Positions 1-6,177 of a stretch of DNA of 6,690 nucleotides are shown piece after piece (position 1 is the stretch's first letter; the number at the start of each line of letters is the position of its first letter). The stretch is from Nitrospirota bacterium (GTDB lineage: Bacteria > Nitrospirota > Nitrospiria > Nitrospirales > Nitrospiraceae). The position numbers and the translations under genes were made by a program. Location: NCBI GenBank assembly GCA_016222925.1, contig JACRQB010000252.1, positions 1 through 6,690 of the forward strand, given 5' to 3'. The notes under the pieces were generated by a model, which had not been told where the DNA came from, made no database searches, and saw nothing but the letters and a program-made list of their open reading frames with translations.

Positions 1-31
1 ATCGCCGAACTCGTAGACGACAGGCACTACC

Positions 32-1234
32 ATGAGTCGACTCCTTCGACATCCATTCGTCACTCTCGGAATCATTATCTTCATCGCGATCACCGTTCTT
101 GTAGCCTTTCGCCTGAGCACAGGCTCTAAAACCGACAAGAAAACGGCACGGCTCATTACGGTCGGTATTGTGTCTCCGCTCCGACAAGATCTCGATATTC
201 GCCTGGCCTATACAGCGGACATCTCGCCTAATCAAGTCGTCAATATCTTCTCCCGGGTTGATGGATACATCACCAAGCTACATGTCGATAAGGGCGATTA
301 TGTCAGAGCGAGCCAGTTGCTCGTTGAAATCGATCATACGGACTATCAACATGCCGTCAATCAGGCAAAAGCCAATCTGTCAGCCGCCAAGGCGAAGGTC
401 TCACAACAAGATGCGGTCGTCCGCAACGCCAAGCTGACGTTTGATCGCGTGCAGACCCTCATCAAGGACCAATTTGTCTCACAGCAAGACCTCGATACTG
501 CATTGGTCAACTTCGACGCCGCCAGCGCCGCACAGGAATCCCTCCAAGCGCAGGTCACCCAAATGGAGGTGGCCCTAGCCCAGGCGGAAACTCACTTAGC
601 CTATTCGTATATCCGAGCCCCATTTCCCGGCTATATCGCAGAACGAAATTTAGATACCGGGGCCTATGTCAGCAGCGCGACTGCCAGCACGTCGACTATG
701 TCACGAGGCATCATGAGCCTACACGACATCAATACGGTTCGTGTGCTGATCGAAGTCGTCGAGCGAGACATTCCACTCGTGAAGGTAGGTCAAAAGGCCG
801 AGCTCCGTGCCGAAGCGTACCCAGATTACGTGTTCGAAGGAACCGTCACGCGTGTCGTCCAAGCCTTGAATCGCGCGACACGTACCATGACGGTGGAAAT
901 TGACTTATCGAATAAGGATCGTCGATTAAAAGGCGGGATGTTTGCCCGAGTCGAAGTCATGGTGGGAACCCATCAGCAAGCGTTGCAGATTCCCATTGAT
1001 GCCGTCAGTCGACTCGAAAACATGCAATATATCTATATCGTCCAAGAGGGGAAAGCCCAGCGAGTGGATATCGAGATCGGGGCCCGTAACGGCAACCATG
1101 TAGAAATCACCAAAGGTTTGACGGGTCGAGAACAGATCATCGTCGCAGGCAAAGACTTAGTGCACGATGGCACACCCGTCCAGACCCAACCACTTCCCCA
1201 GCCTCCAGACTTGAGTGCTGAGTCGAAGAGTTGA
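32..1234 (+). CDS. RND efflux periplasmic adaptor subunit (membrane fusion protein, HlyD/AcrA family)
   Basis: This 400-residue protein is the periplasmic adaptor that links an inner-membrane RND pump to a TolC-type outer-membrane channel. Residues 8-28 form one hydrophobic membrane anchor, and no lipobox cysteine is visible. The first lipoyl-like half is at about 66-105 (GYITKLHVDKGDYV starts at 79). An alpha-helical hairpin follows at about 105-190, then the second lipoyl half (YIRAPFPGYIAERNLDTG, 193-210), a beta-barrel at about 225-305 and a membrane-proximal domain to about 380. The proline-rich tail looks disordered. At the hairpin tip the RxxxLxxxxxxS pattern (R139, L143, S150) matches the TolC-docking motif known from AcrA, so a TolC partner is expected. 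The ATG has a weak AGG seven bases upstream. A TGA in another frame overlaps the ATG as ATGA, which may be the end of an upstream gene. The pump gene follows after 83 bases, so the two form one operon. The family is certain; the substrate is unknown. Confidence 0.96.
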   Translation: MSRLLRHPFVTLGIIIFIAITVLVAFRLSTGSKTDKKTARLITVGIVSPLRQDLDIRLAYTADISPNQVVNIFSRVDGYITKLHVDKGDYVRASQLLVEIDHTDYQHAVNQAKANLSAAKAKVSQQDAVVRNAKLTFDRVQTLIKDQFVSQQDLDTALVNFDAASAAQESLQAQVTQMEVALAQAETHLAYSYIRAPFPGYIAERNLDTGAYVSSATASTSTMSRGIMSLHDINTVRVLIEVVERDIPLVKVGQKAELRAEAYPDYVFEGTVTRVVQALNRATRTMTVEIDLSNKDRRLKGGMFARVEVMVGTHQQALQIPIDAVSRLENMQYIYIVQEGKAQRVDIEIGARNGNHVEITKGLTGREQIIVAGKDLVHDGTPVQTQPLPQPPDLSAESKS

Positions 1235-1299
1235 ATGGGACCTGCTCTTACGATTGAACCTATTGCCGGGATGATCTCTCGCGTGGCACTCAGCACTCA
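1212..1299. repeat. 12-bp perfect inverted repeat built of GCACTCA heptamers at the adaptor-pump junction
   Basis: TGAGTGCTGAGT at 1212-1223 is the exact reverse complement of ACTCAGCACTCA at 1288-1299, with 64 bases between them. The right arm is part of two perfect tandem copies of the heptamer GCACTCA (1286-1299). The left arm is about 1.7 copies in the opposite orientation. The left arm lies in the last codons of the adaptor gene. In mRNA the arms could pair into a long-range hairpin just before the pump start. It could equally be a dispersed genomic heptamer repeat. The repeat is directly visible; its role is inferred. Confidence 0.7.
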
Positions 1300-1306
1300 T
1301 TACTGA
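1235..1306 (+). CDS. Possible 23-residue mini-ORF bridging the adaptor and pump genes
   Basis: Directly after the adaptor stop (TGA immediately followed by ATG) an ATG opens a reading frame of 23 codons that ends in TGA, 11 bases before the pump ATG. The peptide begins MGPALTIEPIAGMISR and ends in THY. No known domain is recognisable and no strong ribosome binding site precedes it. It may serve as a translational bridge: ribosomes ending the adaptor reinitiate here and then deliver ribosomes to the pump, which also lacks a clear Shine-Dalgarno sequence. It may equally be chance, since an open frame of this length is not rare. Confidence 0.25.
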   Translation: MGPALTIEPIAGMISRVALSTHY

Positions 1307-1317
1307 CCATCTCCCAC

Positions 1318-4300
1318 ATGTGGCTCACTCTACTCGCACTACGCAATCGCATCGGCATTCTGATGTTATCGCTCGCGATGGTGGTACTGGGGCTGACGTC
1401 ACTCCAACGCCTGCCAGTTGATCTCTTCCCGCAAATCCAGGTCCCAGTCGCTTTTGTAGGTGTTGTTTACAAGGGGGCGCCCCCGCTCGACATCGAGCAG
1501 AGCGTCGTCTACCCGATCGAAAAAGCCGTCAGCTCCGCTTCCAATGTCGAACATGTCGAATCGTTCAGCAAGCAGGGTCTCGGGGCCGTCCAGATCTGGT
1601 TCAACTGGGGGGCAGACATCAATGTTGGACAGATGGAAGTGATGCAACGCATCACGCAAATTCTAAACAGCCTCCCACCGGGGATACTACAGCCCTTTAT
1701 CGTGAAGTTCGACGTCTCCAATATCCCCGTTTCCATTGTATCGGTGTCGAGCGATGAGCTGGACGAGCGAGCGCTGTATGATCTTGCGTACAACACCATC
1801 GCCCCACAGATCGAGCAAATCGCCAATGTCGCGGCGGCCACAGTCGAGGGCGGCAAGATTCGTCAGATCAATATCAACCTCGACCCGGCACTGCTCAGCG
1901 CCCGCGGACTCTCCATTCTTGACGTCGTGAAATCCGTCAAAGCCTCCAATTTAATTCTGCCTTCCGGCGACATCAAAGCCGGCAACCTTGACTATAACGT
2001 TTTTACGAACAATCAGTTCCGAACGGTCGAGCCGATCCAAGACGTCATCGTGAAGGTCAATCCGCAGGGCAATCCGGTCCGCGTGCGTGACGTAGGGACC
2101 GTGACGGATTCATCCGATATCCAAACAAACATTGTTCATGCCGATGGTGCCAGATCGGTGTTTCTTCGTGTGAACAAGCAACCGATCGCCAACACGGTCG
2201 AGGTTGTGGATGCCCTTCGCGCAGCCCTCCCCAAGATGTTTGGCATCCCCGAGGGGGTGAAACTCGGCATTTCGTTCGATCAGTCTCTCTATATCCGACA
2301 ATCCATTCACAATCTTACCGAACAAGCCCTCCATGGGTCGCTGCTGGCCTCAGCCGTGATTCTGATCTTCTTGCGCAACCTCACAAGCACCGTCATCATT
2401 TCCGTGGCCATTCCGCTTTCCATGCTCGTGACGTTTGTTGTCCTCTATTTTACCGGCCAAACCCTGAACGTCTTTACACTCGGCGGGCTCGCGCTGGGGA
2501 TCGGCCGGCTGGTTGATGACTCCATCGTGGAACTGGAAAATATTCAGCGCCACCTCAATACCAATCCCAACCGGTGGAACGGCATCCTCGATGCCGCTCG
2601 GGAAGTCGCCATGCCGATCCTCGCGTCGACCGTCACCACGGTGGTGGTCTTCCTCCCGATGTTCTTTGTGGTTGGGGTCGCGCGTCTGTTGCTGATACCG
2701 TTAACCGTGACCATCGCGATTGCGCTCTTCACTTCCTTCCTCGTCTCCCGCACAGTGACGCCGGCGCTCTGCTACAAGTTCCTCAAGCCTGAACAAGACG
2801 CTCGGCGGGCCATGCCATCCTGGTTTACCACACTGATGGATTGGAGTCGTCGCCGATATGAGGCTCTCGATAGAAGTTACGAAGAATCGTTGCAGTGGGT
2901 CCTGGGACATCGCCGGACCTTTATCGCCATGGTGCTGCTGATCTTTGCCGGATCGCTCACGTTGGTTCCCATGATCGGAACGGAGTTCTTGCCGGTTTCC
3001 GATGAGAGTCAGTTTCGCATCGTCCTGCGGGCACCGGTCGGCCAACGGGTTGAAAAGACCGAACAGCAAGTCTCAGAAGTCGAACGGGTGCTCCGAGCCA
3101 ATATTCCCGCGACCGAATTGGAGACGATCGTCTCCAGTACGGGCATCCTGTCGCAAGGTCGCGCGTCGCTCTTCAACCCCAACACAGGGCCCCATACGTC
3201 GTCGATGCAAGTGTACCTCGTCTCACCGGACAAACGGGCCAGAACGCAAGTCGAGATCATGAACGATGTGCGCCCGAAGATCGTCAAACTGTTCCCAGGA
3301 GTGTCGATGTATTTCGATCCCGGGGGGCTCGTCAAACGCGTCACCAGCTTCGGTTCCCAAAAGGCCGTTGATGTGGAAATCTATGGCTATGACTTTGAAA
3401 AAGCGAGGGACGTCATCGCCCGCGTCAAGGAGATCATGGAGCAAACTCCAGGCCTAGCGGATATCGAACCGAGTCGGGAAGAAAACTATCCGGAAGTCAA
3501 CGTGACGGTGGATCGAGAGAAGGCGGCTCTGCTCGGCATCAGCGAAGCCGACGTGGCCAATACAGTCCTATTTTCCCTGAATGGAAACGGTCAGACCGAC
3601 CCAATCATTTATACGGATCCGCAAAGCGGCAATGAGTACTTCATCAGCGCCTGGCTGGCCGAAGAACACCGAAAGAATCTCATCGATTTGGAGCATATTC
3701 TGCTCATCGCCAAAACCGGCGAGCCTGTCCTCCTGAAAAATGTTGCGTCCCTCAAGTTGAACGCGGGGCCGGTGAAGGTCGATCGGAAGCATTTCCAGCG
3801 CGTGGTCCATATCACGGCCAATCCCACCACCCGGCCCCTCGGAGATATCGCTGAAGACCTAGAATCCGCCTTCGCCGCACTCCAGTTGCCGGCAGGGTTC
3901 AGCCTCAAGCTAGCGGGGCAAATTGAACAGCAGCGCGAAACCTTCCAAGGATTGCAGTTTGCGACCATCCTGGCACTTATGTTGGTCTACATGGTCATGG
4001 CCGCCCAATTCAAATCGCTCATCGACCCCTTCATCATCATGTTTTCCGTGCCGATGGGCTTCCCCGGTGTCATCTTGATCCTGTTTCTGACGAACACGAC
4101 ACTGTCCACCACGTCGTTGATGGGGATTATCATGATGTTGGGCATTGTCGTCTCAAACGGTGTCTTATTGGTCGATTACACCAACGTCCTCCGTCGCAGA
4201 GGCGAAGGACTTCATCAGGCCGTTGTGACTGCCGCACGAACCAGGCTGCGCCCGATACTCATGACCTCGCTCGCTACGGTCTTTGGGCTTCTTCCCATGG

Positions 4301-4503
4301 CAATCGGACTCGGGACCGGTGGTGAAACAAACGCGCCTCTCGCAAGGGCGGTCGTCGGAGGGTTGAGCGTTTCTACCCTCCTCACATTGTTTCTCGTTCC
4401 AACAATGTATTTGATTTTAGAGGAATACTTCCCGAGGAGGCTCGAAGAATCGGCGAACGATCAGGAATTGGGTTCCATTGGCGCCACCTCGGTTCCGGAG
4501 TAG
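1318..4503 (+). CDS. RND efflux transporter permease subunit (AcrB/HAE1-like inner-membrane pump)
   Basis: This is a full-length (1061-residue) proton-driven resistance-nodulation-division pump, expected to be a trimer in the inner membrane. Both halves of the family's internal duplication are present. TM1 is at about 10-29 and a periplasmic loop runs to about 335. TM2-6 lie at about 340-485, TM7 at 534-554, a second periplasmic loop to about 875, and TM8-12 at about 881-1039. The TM4 acidic pair is present (D400, D401 in GRLVDDSIVELENI). TM11 keeps R976 and T983 (RLRPILMTS), the equivalents of AcrB R971 and T978. The TM10 lysine of AcrB (K940) is replaced by S946 in GIVVSNGVLLVDY. An arginine, R397, precedes the acidic pair in place of a usually hydrophobic residue. 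The start is the only in-frame ATG fitting the family N-terminus (MWLTLLALRNRIG); no good Shine-Dalgarno precedes it. The adaptor is just upstream. The substrate cannot be told from sequence. Confidence 0.97.
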   Translation: MWLTLLALRNRIGILMLSLAMVVLGLTSLQRLPVDLFPQIQVPVAFVGVVYKGAPPLDIEQSVVYPIEKAVSSASNVEHVESFSKQGLGAVQIWFNWGADINVGQMEVMQRITQILNSLPPGILQPFIVKFDVSNIPVSIVSVSSDELDERALYDLAYNTIAPQIEQIANVAAATVEGGKIRQININLDPALLSARGLSILDVVKSVKASNLILPSGDIKAGNLDYNVFTNNQFRTVEPIQDVIVKVNPQGNPVRVRDVGTVTDSSDIQTNIVHADGARSVFLRVNKQPIANTVEVVDALRAALPKMFGIPEGVKLGISFDQSLYIRQSIHNLTEQALHGSLLASAVILIFLRNLTSTVIISVAIPLSMLVTFVVLYFTGQTLNVFTLGGLALGIGRLVDDSIVELENIQRHLNTNPNRWNGILDAAREVAMPILASTVTTVVVFLPMFFVVGVARLLLIPLTVTIAIALFTSFLVSRTVTPALCYKFLKPEQDARRAMPSWFTTLMDWSRRRYEALDRSYEESLQWVLGHRRTFIAMVLLIFAGSLTLVPMIGTEFLPVSDESQFRIVLRAPVGQRVEKTEQQVSEVERVLRANIPATELETIVSSTGILSQGRASLFNPNTGPHTSSMQVYLVSPDKRARTQVEIMNDVRPKIVKLFPGVSMYFDPGGLVKRVTSFGSQKAVDVEIYGYDFEKARDVIARVKEIMEQTPGLADIEPSREENYPEVNVTVDREKAALLGISEADVANTVLFSLNGNGQTDPIIYTDPQSGNEYFISAWLAEEHRKNLIDLEHILLIAKTGEPVLLKNVASLKLNAGPVKVDRKHFQRVVHITANPTTRPLGDIAEDLESAFAALQLPAGFSLKLAGQIEQQRETFQGLQFATILALMLVYMVMAAQFKSLIDPFIIMFSVPMGFPGVILILFLTNTTLSTTSLMGIIMMLGIVVSNGVLLVDYTNVLRRRGEGLHQAVVTAARTRLRPILMTSLATVFGLLPMAIGLGTGGETNAPLARAVVGGLSVSTLLTLFLVPTMYLILEEYFPRRLEESANDQELGSIGATSVPE

Positions 4504-4509
4504 CCTTCG

Positions 4510-4848
4510 TTAACGCTCGACAATGTTTGGGAACAAGGACTTCAGCTGCATAGCCAGTCCGATATCCCCGGTAATCTGCAAACGCCCCGACATCGCCATC
4601 GTCATCCCGCTGAGATGTCCGTTCAGAACCCCGATGCAATCCTCTCCGGTCATCGAGAGGGTCACATGCGGATCGGCATGCATTCCATCCTTCACGACAC
4701 AGGTCCCATTGTGCACCAGCAGATAGTACTGACCGCCTTGGGTCCCACGGAGATCGAACTGGTAGACGGCCTCAAGATCCTCAGCTGCATCTTTATCGAG
4801 TTTTGATGGGAGCGAGTCAAATACCTCTTTGACAGTCGTGGCTTTCAT
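4510..4848 (-). CDS. SCP2 sterol-binding domain protein (small, single domain)
   Basis: This is a stand-alone SCP2-like domain of 112 residues, a family that forms a hydrophobic tunnel binding lipids or other apolar ligands. Family features are the opening TVKEVFDSLPSKL (5-17), the strand region VYQFDLRGTQGGQYY (28-42) with NGTC at 47-50, and the C-terminal SGMTMAMSGRLQITGD (80-95) before the last helix (LAMQLKSLF). No signal peptide or membrane segment is visible, so it is probably cytoplasmic. I chose ATG at 4848, which starts right at the domain. A GTG at 4905 would add 19 residues with no domain character and would lie in a perfect stem-loop. Neither start has a convincing ribosome binding site. 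It follows the SpeD-like gene on the same strand and ends six bases from the convergent pump gene. The actual ligand is unknown. An acyl-CoA or quinone-like ligand is possible but unsupported here. Confidence 0.88.
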   Translation of the reverse strand: MKATTVKEVFDSLPSKLDKDAAEDLEAVYQFDLRGTQGGQYYLLVHNGTCVVKDGMHADPHVTLSMTGEDCIGVLNGHLSGMTMAMSGRLQITGDIGLAMQLKSLFPNIVER

Positions 4849-4884
4849 ATCTAGATCATGCCCATGGCAATGGATGGTTAAAGT

Positions 4885-4915
4885 CTTCGGGGGCGCTATG
4901 CTCACGCCCCCGAAG
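4885..4915 (-). terminator. Perfect 11-bp GC-rich stem-loop between the SpeD-like and SCP2 genes
   Basis: CTTCGGGGGCG (4885-4895) and CGCCCCCGAAG (4905-4915) are exact reverse complements with a 9-base loop. The stem begins 23 bases after the SpeD-like stop codon on the minus strand. Only a short ACTTTAA follows in that direction, so it is not a classic terminator with a U tract, and no T run follows on the plus strand either. It could be a weak terminator or attenuator, an mRNA-stabilising 3' end, or a processing site that lowers SCP2 expression relative to the upstream gene. The hairpin is certain; its function is inferred. Confidence 0.6.
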
Positions 4916-4938
4916 CACGGTCAACATAAAAGCAGGGT

Positions 4939-5379
4939 TTAGTACCGGAGTGTGGCGGTCGCAACACTACGACTGGCGCCGAAAAACTCCTTCGAAAACG
5001 ACTCGACCACCGTGGGGTCATATCCCTTGCAGCTGAAAATGTCGAGGTAGGCGTGATTGGTTTCATTGGCGAAATGGCCGCTGATCAGCGAGGTGGAGAT
5101 CAACTGCACCATGGAGTAGCCGGCCACAGGCCCTTCTCCAAAATCGACAACCTGGCACTCGCCGAAGCGCTTCATGTCGATGAGCTCACACAGCTCTACA
5201 ACATAGCGTTTTATATATTCCGCATCACGGATAAGTTCGGGTTTGCAATCGTGGAGGTCAACAGCAGTGCAGAGTCCCCATGCCTTACCGCTTCCGACCA
5301 TGTCTTGAATCGGTCGGGCAGCAGCCGCAGGGGCGTTGGATGGTAAGATTGCGGACTCGGAACTAGCCGAGGTACTCAT
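4939..5379 (-). CDS. SpeD-like pyruvoyl-dependent decarboxylase (S-adenosylmethionine decarboxylase family)
   Basis: This protein resembles prokaryotic S-adenosylmethionine decarboxylase, which makes the aminopropyl donor for spermidine. The preferred ATG at 5379 gives 146 residues and has AAAGGGA upstream. A GTG at 5415 would add 12 residues but has no ribosome binding site. The first 30 or so residues are Ser/Ala/Pro-rich and look disordered. By ungapped alignment from memory with Thermotoga SpeD, the processing and catalytic residues are kept (numbering from the ATG): S89 (Tm S55), S97 (S63, the pyruvoyl precursor, in STSLISGHF), H102 (H68) and C117 (C83 in YLDIFSCK). Cleavage is expected before S97, leaving a 50-residue alpha chain. 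E106 matches Tm E72. Positions matching Tm F49 and W70, reported as substrate-contacting aromatics, are Gly83 and Ala104. SpeD homologues that decarboxylate ornithine or arginine are known, so the substrate is open. SCP2 follows on the same strand. Confidence 0.85.
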   Translation of the reverse strand: MSTSASSESAILPSNAPAAAARPIQDMVGSGKAWGLCTAVDLHDCKPELIRDAEYIKRYVVELCELIDMKRFGECQVVDFGEGPVAGYSMVQLISTSLISGHFANETNHAYLDIFSCKGYDPTVVESFSKEFFGASRSVATATLRY

Positions 5380-5435
5380 AGAGGGGGGTTCCCTTTCTGT
5401 AAGAAGGTTGAGCACATAGAGACTATCATGCGTGA

Positions 5436-5444
5436 ACTATACCA
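5436..5444 (-). promoter_or_regulatory. Candidate extended -10 promoter of the SpeD-like gene
   Basis: Read on the minus strand, TGGTATAGT forms an extended -10 element (TGn plus TATAGT, one mismatch from TATAAT), placed about 57 bases before the preferred ATG at 5379. No good -35 box is seen at the normal distance, which fits the extended -10 class. Transcription would start near 5429, leaving a leader of about 50 bases. Confidence 0.4.
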
Positions 5445-5513
5445 TGATTTGCTTCTCGCGCACGTGAAGTGATGGAAAATTTTTGGCTCTAGTGAAAAAG
5501 CACTGTCACTCGG

Positions 5514-5542
5514 TTGACAAGATTTCAACTCTCAGGGACAAT
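5514..5542 (+). promoter_or_regulatory. Candidate sigma-70-type promoter of the small zinc-ribbon gene
   Basis: A perfect TTGACA -35 box at 5514-5519 is followed after 17 bases by GACAAT (5537-5542, four of six matches to TATAAT). Transcription would start at about 5548-5550, exactly where the ATG of the small gene lies, so the mRNA would be leaderless or nearly so. A short inverted repeat, GTTGA (5513-5517) with TCAAC (5525-5529), overlaps the -35 box and could be a repressor site or chance. It diverges from the promoter of the SpeD-like gene. Confidence 0.4.
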
Positions 5543-5549
5543 ATCTCTT

Positions 5550-5726
5550 ATGCCATCCTCTCCAGATCTCGTCCGAGACACACCTCGAATCGAGCTACCC
5601 GAGCGCCTCTGCACGTGGTGCAAGGTGCTCATGCGGAAGCGGCTCGTGGGCGGCAACCAATTCATTCATTACACCTGTCCTAAGTGCATTTTCCAACATA
5701 CGCGCCGGCTGGGACCAAAGCCATAA
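5550..5726 (+). CDS. Small zinc-ribbon-like protein, function unknown
   Basis: This is a 58-residue basic protein with two CxxC knuckles, CTWC (21-24) and CPKC (43-46), separated by 18 residues and flanked by H40 and H50. The spacing and the RLVGGNQFIHYTCPKC segment resemble small treble-clef or zinc-ribbon proteins that bind one Zn ion through four cysteines. No DNA-binding or enzymatic function can be assigned. No signal peptide or membrane segment is present, so it is likely cytoplasmic. The ATG at 5550 was chosen over a TTG at 5514 because that TTG is the -35 box itself. AGGGA lies 11 bases upstream of the ATG, a longer spacing than usual, and would be missing from the mRNA if the predicted promoter is right. 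It stands alone between divergent and convergent neighbours. No close family is recognised. Confidence 0.7.
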   Translation: MPSSPDLVRDTPRIELPERLCTWCKVLMRKRLVGGNQFIHYTCPKCIFQHTRRLGPKP

Positions 5727-5785
5727 GCCTCTGATTAAGTCAGTAGCTAAAACCAGCTTGCTCCCTGATCGACTCGCCCCTCCAT

Positions 5786-6109
5786 CTAACCGCGGGACAA
5801 ACTGCTCTGGACATGATCGTCGAGAAGATGCGTCAATCTCTCCCGATCCTCAGGACTGATCGAAATAATTTTTGCGCCTAATTTTGGCGTACGCACATGA
5901 ATGACTTCCAACTCGCAGGTTAAGGACCGCCCACCCTCAAGCTCTATCAAAAGCTGAAGTCCATCACCGCGCTTCACGAACAGACGGCTTTCTAGACGAA
6001 CGCCGGACTCGCTAACATCAAGCACCTTGCACGATGCCGAGAGCGAGCCGCGCTGCAAGCGGCCGACACGGCCGACATCGACACGCGAGTGCTTACGCTT
6101 GAAAGCCAT
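5786..6109 (-). CDS. PilZ domain protein (probable cyclic di-GMP receptor)
   Basis: This 107-residue protein consists of little more than one PilZ domain, the common bacterial receptor fold for the second messenger cyclic di-GMP. Both ligand-binding motifs are intact: RxxxR at R5 to R9 (RKHSR), and DxSxxG at D31, S33, G36 (DVSESG). The beta-barrel strands continue to about residue 85 (HVRTPKLGAKIISI), followed by a short C-terminal helix (PEDRERLTHLLDDH). No partner domain is present, so it would act by binding another protein, possibly in motility, polysaccharide export or transcription; the target is unknown. The ATG is preceded by GAGGGGGTG, a good purine-rich ribosome binding site. It lies 68 bases downstream of the DUF1499 gene on the same strand and may be co-transcribed. 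A TATGAT on the minus strand (6133-6138) could be a weak separate promoter. Confidence 0.92.
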   Translation of the reverse strand: MAFKRKHSRVDVGRVGRLQRGSLSASCKVLDVSESGVRLESRLFVKRGDGLQLLIELEGGRSLTCELEVIHVRTPKLGAKIISISPEDRERLTHLLDDHVQSSLSRG

Positions 6110-6177
6110 AACCCACCCCCTCTATGTCCGGCATCATAACAGGAGGAAGGATCATGCCGAAGCAATTACGGAAATGC

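Noticed and set aside
1..35. Possible tail of an upstream gene: one frame ends in TGA at 33-35 overlapping the adaptor ATG as ATGA, another ends in TAG at 14-16.
   Set aside because: Too few residues are left to recognise a family or choose the frame, although a TolC-like or regulator gene would be expected upstream of an efflux operon.
1033..1296. Minus-strand open frame under the adaptor end, and other long antisense frames under the pump gene.
   Set aside because: They lie opposite genes with certain identity and encode no recognisable domain.
4849..4905. GTG at 4905 as the start of the SCP2 protein (131 residues).
   Set aside because: The added 19 residues have no domain similarity, the GTG lies in the perfect stem-loop, and the domain begins right after the ATG at 4848. 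It remains possible, since neither start has a strong ribosome site.
4895..4924. TTGACC on the minus strand (4919-4924) with CATAGC as a possible promoter for SCP2.
   Set aside because: The -10 matches only three of six positions and sits in the loop of the hairpin, so the promoter call is too weak.
5727..5785. Search for a bidirectional terminator between the zinc-ribbon and PilZ genes.
   Set aside because: Only imperfect short pairings such as AGTCAG with CTGATCGACT were found, without a T run.
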